From Hymenobacter sp. PAMC 26628 (GTDB lineage Bacteria > Bacteroidota > Bacteroidia > Cytophagales > Hymenobacteraceae), in assembly GCF_001562275.1 (NCBI RefSeq), contig NZ_CP014304.1:1922001-1986000 (forward strand): 64,000 bases of DNA. The letters run 5' to 3'. The notes beneath the pieces were generated by a model. It did not search any database. It was not told where the DNA came from and saw nothing but the letters and a program-made list of their open reading frames with translations. A program made the position numbers and the translations under genes. Below, one piece after another: positions 40,604-48,861 of this stretch; positions within the stretch are counted from its first letter, which is position 1, and each line of letters starts with the position of its first letter.

Positions 40604-41251
40604 ATGATGACCAAATCGTTTTCGCTGCTGGCCCTGGCCGCCACCTTGGCCCTGCCCGCCGCGGCTCAACAAGACCCCAAAGCTGGCAAAATCCTCGACG
40701 CCATGAGCGCCAAATACCAGGCCCTGAATGCCTTCGGCGCTAGTTTCTCCCAGACGCTGGAGAACCCTTCGGCCAAGGTGAAGCAGAACATGAGCGGCGA
40801 CATCGTGGTGAGCGGTAAGAAGTTCCACCTCAAAATGAACGGCCAGGAAGTTATCAACGACGGCAAAACCACCTGGACCTACCTCAAAAACGAGAATGAG
40901 GTGAACATCGCCGACGCCGATGCCGATAGCCAGGACATGTCGCCCTCGCAGATTTATACCATGTACAAGAAGGGTTACAAATACGCCTACGTGCAGCAAG
41001 CCCAGGACGGCGGCGAGGCCGTGGACGTGATTGAACTGACCCCGGAAAACCGTACGAACGAGGTCATAAAAGTTCGCCTAAAGGTGCGTAAGAAGGACCA
41101 GACCGTGAAAAGCTGGCAGATGTACAAGAAGAACGGCAACCAGTACACGTTCAACATCAAGAACTTCAAGCCCAACCCGCCCATCACGGCCAGCACCTTC
41201 GCTTTCGACAAAGCCGAGCATAAAGGCGTGAAAGTGGTTGACCTGCGATAG
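40604..41251 (+). CDS. lolA: Outer-membrane lipoprotein carrier protein LolA family
   Basis: LolA shuttles lipoproteins across the periplasm to the outer membrane. The start MMTKSFSLLALAATLALPA gives a signal peptide cleaved after AAAQ near residue 21, and the protein is 215 residues long. The domain pattern is LDAMSAKYQALNAFGASFSQTL at the N-terminus, then GDIVVSGKKFHLKMNGQEVINDGKTTWTY, the typical strand-turn order of the half-barrel. IKNFKPNPPITASTFAFDK closes the fold. It lies between ftsK and DUF2851, and its stop is followed within 3 bases by a heptamer array. Confidence 0.9.
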   Translation: MMTKSFSLLALAATLALPAAAQQDPKAGKILDAMSAKYQALNAFGASFSQTLENPSAKVKQNMSGDIVVSGKKFHLKMNGQEVINDGKTTWTYLKNENEVNIADADADSQDMSPSQIYTMYKKGYKYAYVQQAQDGGEAVDVIELTPENRTNEVIKVRLKVRKKDQTVKSWQMYKKNGNQYTFNIKNFKPNPPITASTFAFDKAEHKGVKVVDLR

Positions 41252-41254
41252 GTT

Positions 41255-41391
41255 AGTTGTTAGTCATTCGTTGTCCGTTGTTAGGGCAACGACCCAGGGC
41301 GGCCCGCTTCGAAAGAGGCGGGCCGCTTTTGATTTATGGACGAAACGGACCGCGTTTTTCCTGGCAATGGACAACGAGCAACTAACAACTA
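41255..41391. repeat. Inverted pair of heptamer arrays, lolA to DUF2851 gap
   Basis: Units such as AGTTGTT and CGTTGTC run from 41255 to 41285; the inverted copy is at 41365-41391. The left arm begins 3 bases after the lolA stop. The right arm ends in the TA of the -7 box of the next gene. Confidence 0.8.
41299..41330 (+). terminator. Terminator of lolA inside the repeat pair
   Basis: GCGGCCCGC pairs with GCGGGCCGC with a short loop, followed by TTTTG. Confidence 0.8.
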
Positions 41392-41397
41392 TTTTTG
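41390..41397 (+). promoter_or_regulatory. Predicted -7 box of the DUF2851 gene
   Basis: TATTTTTG is an exact TAnnTTTG match that ends 4 bases before the ATG. A leaderless transcript is expected. Confidence 0.55.
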
Positions 41398-41401
41398 CCC
41401 C

Positions 41402-42709
41402 ATGCGCGAAGATTTTCTCCACTACGTTTGGCAGCACCAGTACTTCGACAAGGCCGATTTGCGCACGGCGGGCGGCGAAGAAATCCAGGTGTTGAAGCCC
41501 GGCCACCGTAACGCCGACGCGGGCCCTGACTTCCTGAACGCCCGCCTGCGCCTAGGCGATGTGGAGTGGAACGGCGCGGTGGAAATTCACCTCAAAGCCT
41601 CCGATTGGCAGCGGCACAACCATCAGGTGGACGCCAAGTATGACCAAGTGGTGTTGCACGTGGTGCACACCCACGACGCCGAAGTAGCCCGCACCAACGG
41701 CAGCCGCATTCCGGTATTGGCCTTGGGGCTCCGGCTGGGGCCCGAGCTGCTGGCCCGCTACCAGGCCCTGGCCGACGCCCCGGCGGCCGCGCCGTTGCCC
41801 TGCGCGCCGCTGCTGGGGCAGGTGCCTGAAATTACTAAAATCATGATGGCCGAGCGGGCCCTGTTGGAGCGTGTGGAAGCCAAGGCCGACGCCGTGGCCG
41901 CGCTGCATGAGCGCCTGGGCCACGACTGGGAGGCCACGGCCTACCATGCCCTGATGGCCGCGTTCGGCTTCCAAAAAAATAGCGAGCCGCTGGCCCGCCT
42001 CGCCAAGGCCGTGCCGCTGGCCGTGCTGCGCCGCCACCGCCACGACCAGCGCCAGGTAGAAGCCCTGCTGTTTGGGCAGGCCGGTTTCCTGGTGGAAAAC
42101 GACGAGACGGCGGCCGATGCTTACATCCAGGATTTGCGGCGGGAACACGAGTTTCTGCGCCACAAGTACGACCTGGGGGCCCCCGCCCTGGCCGTGCACG
42201 AGTGGAACTACCTGCGCCTGCGGCCCGCCAATTTTCCGCCCGTGCGCCTGGGCCAGCTGGCGGGCCTGCTACACGCCCGCCCCGCCCTGTTCGACGCCTT
42301 GCTCACGGCCCAGAGCGTGGCAGCGCTGGCCGAGTTTTTTAGGGCCCCAGCGCCGGCTTACTGGCGGGCGCACTTCCGCCCCGGCCGGCCGGGCAAGGTG
42401 CCCGATTTGGGCAAGAGCAGCATCGACCTGCTGATTACCAACGTAGTGGTGCCCCTGCGCGTGGCCTACGCCCGCTCGGTGGACCAGCCCGCGCTGGTCG
42501 AAAGCAGCGTGGCCCTGTTCACGGAGCTGCCCGCCGAGCACAACCAGTTCACCGATGTGTACGGGGCCCTGGGCTTTGGCCACCGCACCGCGGCCGATTC
42601 GCAGGGCCTGCTGGCGCTGCACAAAAGCTACTGCGCGCCGCGCCGCTGCCTGCACTGCGCCATCGGCAGCCGCCTGGTGCAGGGCCCCCAACTGCGCGTT
42701 TCGCGATGA
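41402..42709 (+). CDS. DUF2851 family protein
   Basis: ATG 41402 (MREDFLHYVWQHQYFD) gives 435 residues, the normal size. The opening LHYVWQHQYFDKADLRT and the block GHRNADAGPDFLNARLRLGDVEWNGAVEIHLKASDWQRHNH are the hallmark of this family, which is confined to Bacteroidota. HVVHTHDAEVARTNG with its His and Asp residues follows. The C-terminal part is helical and ends with a Cys-x-x-Cys-like stretch (CAPRRCLHCAIG). The function is unknown; the N-terminal His/Asp-rich block suggests a metal site. Its stop overlaps by 4 bases the start of the next membrane protein gene (ATGA), so the two are coupled. Confidence 0.92.
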   Translation: MREDFLHYVWQHQYFDKADLRTAGGEEIQVLKPGHRNADAGPDFLNARLRLGDVEWNGAVEIHLKASDWQRHNHQVDAKYDQVVLHVVHTHDAEVARTNGSRIPVLALGLRLGPELLARYQALADAPAAAPLPCAPLLGQVPEITKIMMAERALLERVEAKADAVAALHERLGHDWEATAYHALMAAFGFQKNSEPLARLAKAVPLAVLRRHRHDQRQVEALLFGQAGFLVENDETAADAYIQDLRREHEFLRHKYDLGAPALAVHEWNYLRLRPANFPPVRLGQLAGLLHARPALFDALLTAQSVAALAEFFRAPAPAYWRAHFRPGRPGKVPDLGKSSIDLLITNVVVPLRVAYARSVDQPALVESSVALFTELPAEHNQFTDVYGALGFGHRTAADSQGLLALHKSYCAPRRCLHCAIGSRLVQGPQLRVSR

Positions 42710-44031
42710 GCCTGGCGCTGGCCCTGGTGCTGAACGCGGCCTTGCTGGCCGCGCTGCTGCCGTGGCTGCGCCGCGAGTGGCGGGCCTGTGGCGCCGTTTG
42801 GCGGGCAGCGCTCGTGGCCGGCCTGCTGGCCCGCTTGCTGGTGGGGGGCCTGCGCGACGCCCGCCCCGTGAGCGACGGGGCTTACGTGCAGCACCTGGGC
42901 GAGTTGCTCACCGCCCAGCTGTGGAGCGAGCCCGCCAGCGGCCTCCGCTCGCTGGCGGGCGACGTGGTGCAATTTGCCGGCGAGCGGGTGGTGTACTACG
43001 GCATGTCAAATACGCTGTTTCTGGCCAAAGTGCTGGCCCTGTTAAACTTGGCCTCGCTGGCAAGTCCTTGGCTCAATGCGGTATATTTGAGTTTGTTCAG
43101 CTTTGTGGGGTGCTGGCAACTGGCGCGCACGCTGGCCAAAAGGCTGCCGGCCACGCCGGCCGGTGCAGGACTGGTGGGGCTGGTGCTATGGCCTTCGGTG
43201 GCGTACTGGGCCGCCGGCCTAAACAAAGAAGCCATCCTGCTGGGCAGCAGTGCCTGGCTGTTGGCGTTGATGATCAATAAGTTGTATGCCCAGGTGGGGG
43301 TGGCCCCGCGCCCGTGGTGGGGCCCAGCCGTGGCTGGCCTGGCACTGCTGTGCTTCAAGATGCGCTATTTTTTCGCGGTGCCCCTGATGGGCGGGTTGCT
43401 GGGGCTGGCGTTGGTGCGGGCGCTGCAGCGGCGCGGCAGGGCACAGAGGCGCGGCGCACAGATGCTGGTGCTGGTAGCCCTGCTGGTGGCAGGCGCAGCG
43501 GTGGCCCCCGAGGTCAGCGTAGCATTTCGGCTCAACAAGTTCACGAGCCAAGTAGTGCGCATCTACGACCACGACTTGCTGGTGTCTGCCGGCCGGCCCC
43601 ACTTCGCATACGCCGACCTGCGGCCCACGGCCGCAAGTTTTCTGGCCCACACCCCGCAGGCCGCCTGGAACACCTTTACCAGGCCTTGGCTAGGCGAATC
43701 GGCCGAGCCGCAGTACGTGGCAGCAGGCCTGGAAAACGGTCTTCTGCTGGCGTTGGGGGCCCTGGCCTTGGCTGCATTGGTACGGGGCCGCCCTGGGCGG
43801 CTGCCGTTTGCCTTGGCCGTGGTGCTGCTGGGCTACTGCCTGCTACTGGCCGCACTTATGGGCCTGAGCACGCCCAATTTGGGCACGCTCGGCCGCTACC
43901 GCAGCGCGATGCTTCCCTTTTGGTTGCTGCTGCTGCTGCAAAACGACTACGCCGCGGCGGCCCTGCGCCGCCTGGGCCTGGGGGCCCCAGCGGGGCCCGC
44001 CCCGGCCCAGTCCCCGGACCCGGTGGCGTAA
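42706..44031 (+). CDS. Multi-pass membrane protein, unassigned (possible glycosyltransferase of GT-C type)
   Basis: The 441-residue protein begins at the ATG that overlaps the DUF2851 stop. About ten membrane helices are spread over the sequence, with two soluble loops. One runs from SQVVRIYDHDLLVS through HTPQAAWNTFTRPWLGESAEPQ. A motif-like stretch near the end is LGTLGRYRSAMLPFWLLLL, which resembles the 'RYR..mlPf' ending of O-antigen and oligosaccharide membrane proteins in Bacteroidota. No catalytic motif could be fixed. The coupling to DUF2851 suggests a joint task but not its nature. The stop codon TAA is part of the next promoter box. Confidence 0.6.
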   Translation: MSLALALVLNAALLAALLPWLRREWRACGAVWRAALVAGLLARLLVGGLRDARPVSDGAYVQHLGELLTAQLWSEPASGLRSLAGDVVQFAGERVVYYGMSNTLFLAKVLALLNLASLASPWLNAVYLSLFSFVGCWQLARTLAKRLPATPAGAGLVGLVLWPSVAYWAAGLNKEAILLGSSAWLLALMINKLYAQVGVAPRPWWGPAVAGLALLCFKMRYFFAVPLMGGLLGLALVRALQRRGRAQRRGAQMLVLVALLVAGAAVAPEVSVAFRLNKFTSQVVRIYDHDLLVSAGRPHFAYADLRPTAASFLAHTPQAAWNTFTRPWLGESAEPQYVAAGLENGLLLALGALALAALVRGRPGRLPFALAVVLLGYCLLLAALMGLSTPNLGTLGRYRSAMLPFWLLLLLQNDYAAAALRRLGLGAPAGPAPAQSPDPVA

Positions 44032-44036
44032 CTTTG
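44029..44036 (+). promoter_or_regulatory. Predicted -7 box of the NeuD-type acetyltransferase gene
   Basis: TAACTTTG is an exact TAnnTTTG match; its TAA is also the stop codon of the preceding gene. The ATG lies 69 bases downstream. Confidence 0.45.
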
Positions 44037-44105
44037 CGCTTTAAAGCGGCGAAACCAAGCCTGGGTTTGGGTTGTTCTGGCCGCTTACTTCGCTCTACGC
44101 TATTC

Positions 44106-44738
44106 ATGGAAAACCCCGTTATCATCCTCGGCGCGCAAGCCGTGGGCACGGCTGCCCTCGACGCCTTTCTCTCCAACGACCTGGTGGTGTACTGCCTGCT
44201 CGACGACGACCCCAAGCTGCAAAAAAGTGAATTGCTGGAAGTGCCCGTGATGGGCGCCACCGACGACGCCGAGCTGCTAAAGCTGCTGGGCAAGAAGTGC
44301 GAGGTATTTGTGGCCACCGACGACGCCGCCAGCCGCCGCAGCCTCACCCAAATGCTGCGCCAGGAATATGAGGCCGTGCCCGTGAACGCCATCCACCAGC
44401 GGGCCAGCGTATCGGCCCACGCCACGCTGGGCCACGGCAACTACGTGGGGCCCAACGCGGTGGTGGCCGCCTTGGCCACGCTCGGCAACGGCTGCCTCAT
44501 CAACGGCAACGCCGTGGTGGAGGCCCGCGCCACGGTGGGCGACTACGCCCAGCTTGGTAGTGGGGCCCTGCTCGGGGCCGGTGCCACGGTGGGCGAGCTG
44601 GCCTTTGTGGGGGCCGGGGCTGTGGTGGTGGCCGGCGTCAGCATCGGCGAGAAGGCCCGCATTGGGGCTGGCTCGGTGGTGGTGGCCGACGTGCCCAAGG
44701 GCCAAACCGTGTTCGGCAACCCGGCGGTAAAGGTCTGA
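44106..44738 (+). CDS. NeuD/PglD-type sugar O-acyltransferase (left-handed beta-helix)
   Basis: ATG 44106 (MENPVIILGAQAVGTAALDAF) gives 210 residues; the much longer open frame is a shadow of the preceding gene. The N-terminal part (LGAQAVGTAALDAFLSN, LLDDDPKLQKSE) is the UDP-sugar-binding Rossmann-like domain of the PglD/NeuD group. The C-terminal part shows hexapeptide repeats of the left-handed beta-helix: AHATLGHGNYVG, NGCLINGNAVVEA, DYAQLGSGALLGAGA and EKARIGAGSVV. It ends VFGNPAVKV. These enzymes acetylate amino-sugars such as bacillosamine or sialic acid using acetyl-CoA. The true acceptor here is unknown. Confidence 0.85.
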   Translation: MENPVIILGAQAVGTAALDAFLSNDLVVYCLLDDDPKLQKSELLEVPVMGATDDAELLKLLGKKCEVFVATDDAASRRSLTQMLRQEYEAVPVNAIHQRASVSAHATLGHGNYVGPNAVVAALATLGNGCLINGNAVVEARATVGDYAQLGSGALLGAGATVGELAFVGAGAVVVAGVSIGEKARIGAGSVVVADVPKGQTVFGNPAVKV

Positions 44739-44743
44739 TTTCT

Positions 44744-44781
44744 AACCGCGGGCCCTTGCTTGTTGGCAACGGCCCGCGGTT
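44744..44781 (+). terminator. GC-rich hairpin between NeuD-type and trhO genes
   Basis: AACCGCGGGCC pairs with GGCCCGCGGTT over 11 bp with a 16-base loop. There is no clear T-run, so termination is only possible. Confidence 0.5.
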
Positions 44782-44800
44782 ATCACCCAACAGCTTCGAC

Positions 44801-45745
44801 ATGAATTACCAAGTTCTGCTTTACTACTGCTACGCGCCCATCGAAGACCCTGCGCAGTTTCGCGACGAGCACCACCAGCTGTGCGTGGAGCTGGATTTGC
44901 GCGGGCGCATCATCGTGGCTTCCGAGGGGCTGAACGGTACCGTATCGGGCACGGTGGCCCACTGCGCGGCCTACATGGCGGCGGTGAAAGCCGACCCGCG
45001 GTTTGGGGCCCTGGAATTTAAGGTAGACGCTGCCGCTGGGCACACGTTTCAGAAGCTGCACGTGCGCGTGAAGCCCGAGATTGTGCACAGCAGCCTGGCC
45101 CACCTCAAGCCGCAGGAAAAGACCGGCCAGCACCTTTCGCCAGAGGAATTTAGGGCCCTCAAGGACGACGACGACGTGGTGGTGGTGGACGTGCGCTCGG
45201 ACTACGAGTACAACCTGGGCCGCTTCCGCAACGCCGTGACGCTGGATATGGAGAACTTTCGCGACTTCCCAGCCCGCGTGGAGCAGCTCAAGCAATTCAA
45301 AGACAAGAAGATCCTGACCTACTGCACTGGCGGCGTGAAGTGCGAAAAAGCTAGCGCCTACCTGTTGGAGCAGGGCTTCGAGAACGTATACCAGCTGCAC
45401 GGCGGCATCATCAAGTACGGCATCGAGGCCGGGGGCGAAGACTTCGACGGCCAGTGCTACGTGTTTGATAACCGCGTGGCCGTGGACGTGAACCGCGTAA
45501 ACCCGCGCGTGATTTCGCGCTGCTGTGCTTGCCGCGAGCCCTCGGCCCGGCTCATCAACTGCGCCAATCCGCTCTGCAACGCCCACGTGGCCCAATGCGA
45601 AAGCTGCGGCGAGGCCCTGCAAGGCGCCTGCTCCGAGGCCTGCGCCGCGCACCCCGCCAAGCGCCCCTACGACGGCACGGGGGCCTACCCCAAGGCCAGC
45701 AACCATTACCAACCGGCCCAGGGCCTGGCCTCGTACAAGGGCTGA
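44801..45745 (+). CDS. trhO: tRNA uridine-34 hydroxylase TrhO (rhodanese family)
   Basis: TrhO (YceA) forms 5-hydroxyuridine at tRNA position 34. The ATG at 44801 (MNYQVLLYYCYAPIEDPAQF) gives 314 residues. The N-terminal acylphosphatase-like fold has DLRGRIIVASEGLNGTVSG, a signature of the family. A rhodanese domain from about residue 120 holds VVVDVRSDYEYNLGRFRNA and the active-site Cys in TYCTGGVKCEKAS near residue 174. A C-terminal zinc-like region has CCACREPSARLINCANPLC and further Cys residues. All expected features are present. Confidence 0.95.
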   Translation: MNYQVLLYYCYAPIEDPAQFRDEHHQLCVELDLRGRIIVASEGLNGTVSGTVAHCAAYMAAVKADPRFGALEFKVDAAAGHTFQKLHVRVKPEIVHSSLAHLKPQEKTGQHLSPEEFRALKDDDDVVVVDVRSDYEYNLGRFRNAVTLDMENFRDFPARVEQLKQFKDKKILTYCTGGVKCEKASAYLLEQGFENVYQLHGGIIKYGIEAGGEDFDGQCYVFDNRVAVDVNRVNPRVISRCCACREPSARLINCANPLCNAHVAQCESCGEALQGACSEACAAHPAKRPYDGTGAYPKASNHYQPAQGLASYKG

Positions 45746-45782
45746 AGCAATTTTTGAAGAGTAGTTTTCCGGCCGTACCGCC

Positions 45783-45843
45783 AAGCTGCGCCTAGCCTTG
45801 CCTAAGCAGCCCTGGGGCCCTAGGGCAAGGCTAGGCGTAGCTT
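45783..45843. repeat. Inverted repeat between trhO and uridine phosphorylase genes
   Basis: AAGCTGCGCCTAGCCTTGCC (45783-45802) matches the reverse complement of 45824-45843 with one mismatch, across a 21-base loop. It has no T-run and no heptamer periodicity. Confidence 0.8.
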
Positions 45844-45907
45844 GATGGTACAATTCCACGCTTCCCACCCCAGGCATTTCACTCCACGCTTCCCGCCCCC
45901 GACAGCC

Positions 45908-46780
45908 ATGATTTCCAATTCCGAGCTTATCCTCAACCCCGACGGCACCATTTACCACTTACACCTGCTGCCGGACCACATTTCCGACACCATCCTCACC
46001 GTGGGCGACCCCGCCCGGGTGGCGCAGGTGAGCCGGCACTTCGATTCCATCGAGTTTGAGGGCGCGCACCGCGAATTCGTGACCCACGTGGGCTATTACA
46101 AGGGCAAGCGCCTCACGGTGCTGAGCACGGGCATGGGCACCGACAACATCGACATCGTGATGAACGAGCTGGATGCCTTGGTGAACATCGATTTCATGTC
46201 GCGCACGGTGCGGCCCGTGGAGGAGCAGCTGCGCCTGCGCATTGTGCGCCTGGGTACCAGCGGCAGCTTGCAGCCTGACGTGCCCATCGGCTCCGTGCTG
46301 GCCACCGAGCACGCCGTAGGCCTCGATTCGCTGATGCAGTTCTACCCCTTGGTGGAAACCGGCCTTGAAACACAGGTGGGCACTGCCCTGCAAGCCACGC
46401 TGGGCCTGCCGTTTGCGCCCTACGTGGTGCGCGGCGACGACCTGCTGCGCGAGCAGCTGGGCGCTGGCGCTGTGGTGGGCAACACCCTGACGTGCCCGGG
46501 CTTCTACGGGCCCCAGGGCCGCCGCCTGCGCCTCGACGTGACGCCTGCCGACTACCTGGAGCGCCTGCGAAACTTCCACCATGAGAGCGGCGAGGGCGAG
46601 TTTCGCCTCACCAATTTCGAGATGGAAACCGCTGGCTATTACGCCCTGGGCCGTCTGCTGGGCCACCAGGTGCTCAGCCTGAACGCCATCGTGGCTAACC
46701 GCGCCACCGGCGAGTTTGCCGCCGATGCCGGGGCCATAGTTGACACCATGATCGAGCGCACCTTGCAACGGCTGGCGTAG
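45908..46780 (+). CDS. udp: Nucleoside phosphorylase, uridine phosphorylase-like
   Basis: The enzyme splits uridine with phosphate to uracil and ribose 1-phosphate. ATG 45908 (MISNSELILNPDGTIYHLHL) gives 290 residues; the upstream part of the frame is rejected. Family features are TILTVGDPARV near residue 34 (phosphate-binding Gly-Asp-Pro-x-Arg), LSTGMGTDNIDIVMNEL, RLGTSGSLQPDVPIGS and NFEMETAGYYALG with the Glu-Met-Glu ribose-binding motif. The exact base specificity is not certain. A very strong terminator follows. The preceding gap has an inverted repeat. Confidence 0.9.
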   Translation: MISNSELILNPDGTIYHLHLLPDHISDTILTVGDPARVAQVSRHFDSIEFEGAHREFVTHVGYYKGKRLTVLSTGMGTDNIDIVMNELDALVNIDFMSRTVRPVEEQLRLRIVRLGTSGSLQPDVPIGSVLATEHAVGLDSLMQFYPLVETGLETQVGTALQATLGLPFAPYVVRGDDLLREQLGAGAVVGNTLTCPGFYGPQGRRLRLDVTPADYLERLRNFHHESGEGEFRLTNFEMETAGYYALGRLLGHQVLSLNAIVANRATGEFAADAGAIVDTMIERTLQRLA

Positions 46781-46797
46781 CCCGGTGGAACAACAAT

Positions 46798-46846
46798 AAA
46801 ACGGGGCCCCGTGAACAGCAACTGTTCACGGGGCCCCGTTTTTTGT
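46798..46846 (+). terminator. Very strong terminator after uridine phosphorylase
   Basis: A perfect 21-bp stem (starting AAAACGGGGCCCCGTG) closes on a 3-base loop (caa) and ends in six T. Confidence 0.97.
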
Positions 46847-46887
46847 AATTTATAGGTTGCTTGTTGTCAGTTGGTAAGGCACCCAAA

Positions 46888-47144
46888 CTACTTGGCTGGC
46901 CATTTCACCCAGCAAAATTCCATCCCCAACACGGCGCGCAGGGGCAGGGCCATGCCGGTTTGCAGTACCACATAGTCGCCATCAACGGCCCACACGCAAG
47001 TTTGGAGGCGGTGCAGGGCCCCGTCGGCGGTGCGGAAGGCTACGGCGAGCTTGCCGCGGTAGGTATTTCCTAAAATAGCGGCGCGGGCGGCCTCAGTGGC
47101 GCGGCGGTAACGCTCGGCAAAACGTCGGTGTCGGCGAAGCGCAT
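46888..47144 (-). pseudogene. Small conserved-looking gene broken by a one-base frameshift
   Basis: From ATG (A at 47144) the minus strand reads MRFADTDV. If one T is added to the TTTT run (47119-47122 on the plus strand), it continues FAERYRRATEAARAAILGNT, then YRGKLAVAFRTADGALH, YVVLQTGMALPLRAVLG and ends WVKWPAK at TAG (46888-46890). Without the added base the good frame has no start codon. The restored product is 85 residues and looks like a real small protein. It is either a true pseudogene or a sequencing error in the T-run. I do not recognise a named family. Confidence 0.6.
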
Positions 47145-47243
47145 TCGCGCGAACAACTCCGGGGGCCTGGACGGGGGCGGGCGGTATAGCGACGGACCAT
47201 TAATTGCGGTGCGGCCAGTAAGCTGGCTAGCTTAACTAACGCA

Positions 47244-48260
47244 TTATAGCAATTCAGCCGCCAGAAAGGCCATTGTATCCACGCCGTCGGCGTAGTCGGC
47301 CACGCCCGGCTGTTGGGCTCGCCCCAATGGGACGCTGCCGGCCCACCGCCCACCGGCCGACACTACGCACTGGATGCGCGGGGCTACATCGGTGAGTTGG
47401 TCTACCAAGTCAATTTCCTCCGAATACTCGCTGTAATGCAAAACTGAGATGGGTGAGACCAAGGCGTTATTCGGGGTAACCAACAGAAAACCAGCGTCGA
47501 AGTGCGGTACAGCGTTGACCAGTAAAATACTCTTGTTATAATCGTAGTTGTTTTGGTACTTGTGGTGGTTCAGTACACCGCTGCAAATCTGGAGCGCGTC
47601 GAGCAATGGAGTGAAATCGTAGCCTTCGGGCACGTATAGCTTGCTCACGTTGCGGCAGCCCAGTCCATAGTACTGGAAGATGTCGGGGCCCAAATAAGCC
47701 AGCTCGGCGTCGGTTTCGTGGCCCGTAAGCACGGCCACGCTCGTGCGGTTGCGCCGAATCAGGTGCGGTTTCTTGCCGAAATAAAACTCAAAATAACGCG
47801 CCGTATTATCCGAGCCCGTCGCAATAAAGGCATCGGCCGCGTTCAGACGCGGCACGATTTGGACTAAATTGGTAAATCTTGTCTCAATTTGGGAAAGTTC
47901 GTCCAAGATCCACGTCATCAAAAATGTGTCGGACGCGCTGAGCTTTGCCAGCAAAATGTGGCCGCTCAGCAGCACGCACAACGCGTCGTGGAAGCCTACC
48001 AGCGGGATGTTGCCGGCCATCACCACGCCCACTTGGCGCACGGCGGTGGGCTCGGGCGGGTAGCGGGCGGCCCACTGGGCCAGGGCCCCGGGCTCGAGCA
48101 GGTGGGCGATGCCGATGAGGGCGGCGGCCACGTTGGGCCGGTCAACCCAAGGGTTCTGGTTGCGGGCGCGGGCGGCCAGGTCGGTGAGCTCGTCGGGGGA
48201 TAGGGCGGTGAGGCGCTGGCCCAGGGCCACAAAGGCGGCCAGGCGTTCGGAGTGGTTCAT
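47244..48260 (-). CDS. Acyl-CoA reductase (LuxC-like family)
   Basis: The 338-residue protein matches the Bacteroidota acyl-CoA reductase family related to LuxC, which reduces an acyl-CoA or acyl-ACP to an aldehyde using NADPH through a Cys. The start is MNHSERLAAFVALGQRLTAL. Family features are VMAGNIPLVGFHDALCVLLSGH, AFIATGSDNTARYFEFYFGKKPHLIRRNRTSVAVL with ATGS in the cofactor region, and SGVLNHHKYQNNYDYNKSI. The candidate catalytic Cys is in QICSGVLNHHKY. It is divergent from a ferredoxin gene, a pairing that recurs in this phylum. Its substrate is unknown. Confidence 0.85.
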   Translation of the reverse strand: MNHSERLAAFVALGQRLTALSPDELTDLAARARNQNPWVDRPNVAAALIGIAHLLEPGALAQWAARYPPEPTAVRQVGVVMAGNIPLVGFHDALCVLLSGHILLAKLSASDTFLMTWILDELSQIETRFTNLVQIVPRLNAADAFIATGSDNTARYFEFYFGKKPHLIRRNRTSVAVLTGHETDAELAYLGPDIFQYYGLGCRNVSKLYVPEGYDFTPLLDALQICSGVLNHHKYQNNYDYNKSILLVNAVPHFDAGFLLVTPNNALVSPISVLHYSEYSEEIDLVDQLTDVAPRIQCVVSAGGRWAGSVPLGRAQQPGVADYADGVDTMAFLAAELL

Positions 48261-48328
48261 GCGGAAGATGAGGGCGGCGGAGAAGCCGTAAAATTGGGGC
48301 GCGGCGCGGGAAAGCGGCGCCCGGTGCG

Positions 48329-48336
48329 TAAATTTG
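48329..48336 (+). promoter_or_regulatory. Predicted -7 box of the ferredoxin gene
   Basis: TAAATTTG is an exact TAnnTTTG match, about 93 bases before the ATG at 48430. Confidence 0.5.
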
Positions 48337-48429
48337 TGGGCCCAGCCACATGGCCGGGGGCCCCGCTTTTACGTAAAGCCCCCCGTCCCCTTTTGGTTTC
48401 CTTATCTACTATTTGACCCGCGACGCCCC

Positions 48430-48780
48430 ATGGCCATCATGATAACCGACGAGTGCATCAACTGCGGTGCCTGCGAGCCGGAATGCCCCAACAACGCCAT
48501 CTACGAAGGCGGCGCGCAGTGGCGCTGGGCCGACGGTACCACCCTGAAGCAAGTCGAAACCGCCGACGGCACCACCGTAGCCGGCACCGCGCCCCAAACG
48601 CCGGTGTCGGACGAATACTACTACATCGTCTCGGATAAGTGCACAGAGTGCGTCGGCTTCCATGAGGAGCCGCAGTGCGCCGCCGTGTGCCCCGTCGATT
48701 GCTGCGTGGACGACCCCGACCTGCGCGAAACCCACGAGCGGCTGCTCGAAAAGAAAGCCTGGCTGCACCTGGCCGCGTAA
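48430..48780 (+). CDS. 4Fe-4S dicluster ferredoxin
   Basis: ATG 48430 ([20 protein letters not shown]) gives a 116-residue bacterial-type ferredoxin. The first cluster motif is [12 protein letters not shown]. The second is [20 protein letters not shown], where 8-9 residues are inserted between the second and third Cys, a feature of chromatium-type ferredoxins. A further Cys in the tail (DCCVDDPD) is present. It is a cytoplasmic one-electron carrier. It is divergent from the acyl-CoA reductase gene, and possible partners include the desaturase at 3.7 kb. A terminator follows. Confidence 0.95.
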   Translation: MAIMITDECINCGACEPECPNNAIYEGGAQWRWADGTTLKQVETADGTTVAGTAPQTPVSDEYYYIVSDKCTECVGFHEEPQCAAVCPVDCCVDDPDLRETHERLLEKKAWLHLAA

Positions 48781-48807
48781 GCGCCGGGCCCCCGGCCCAA
48801 ACCGAAT

Positions 48808-48838
48808 CAGCCGCTGCCTCGTCGGGAGCGGCTTTTTT
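48808..48838 (+). terminator. Terminator after the ferredoxin gene
   Basis: AGCCGCT pairs with AGCGGCT with a loop and is followed by six T. It lies 27 bases after the stop. Confidence 0.8.
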
Positions 48839-48861
48839 GTGGCCCCCGGGGCCCCAAAACG

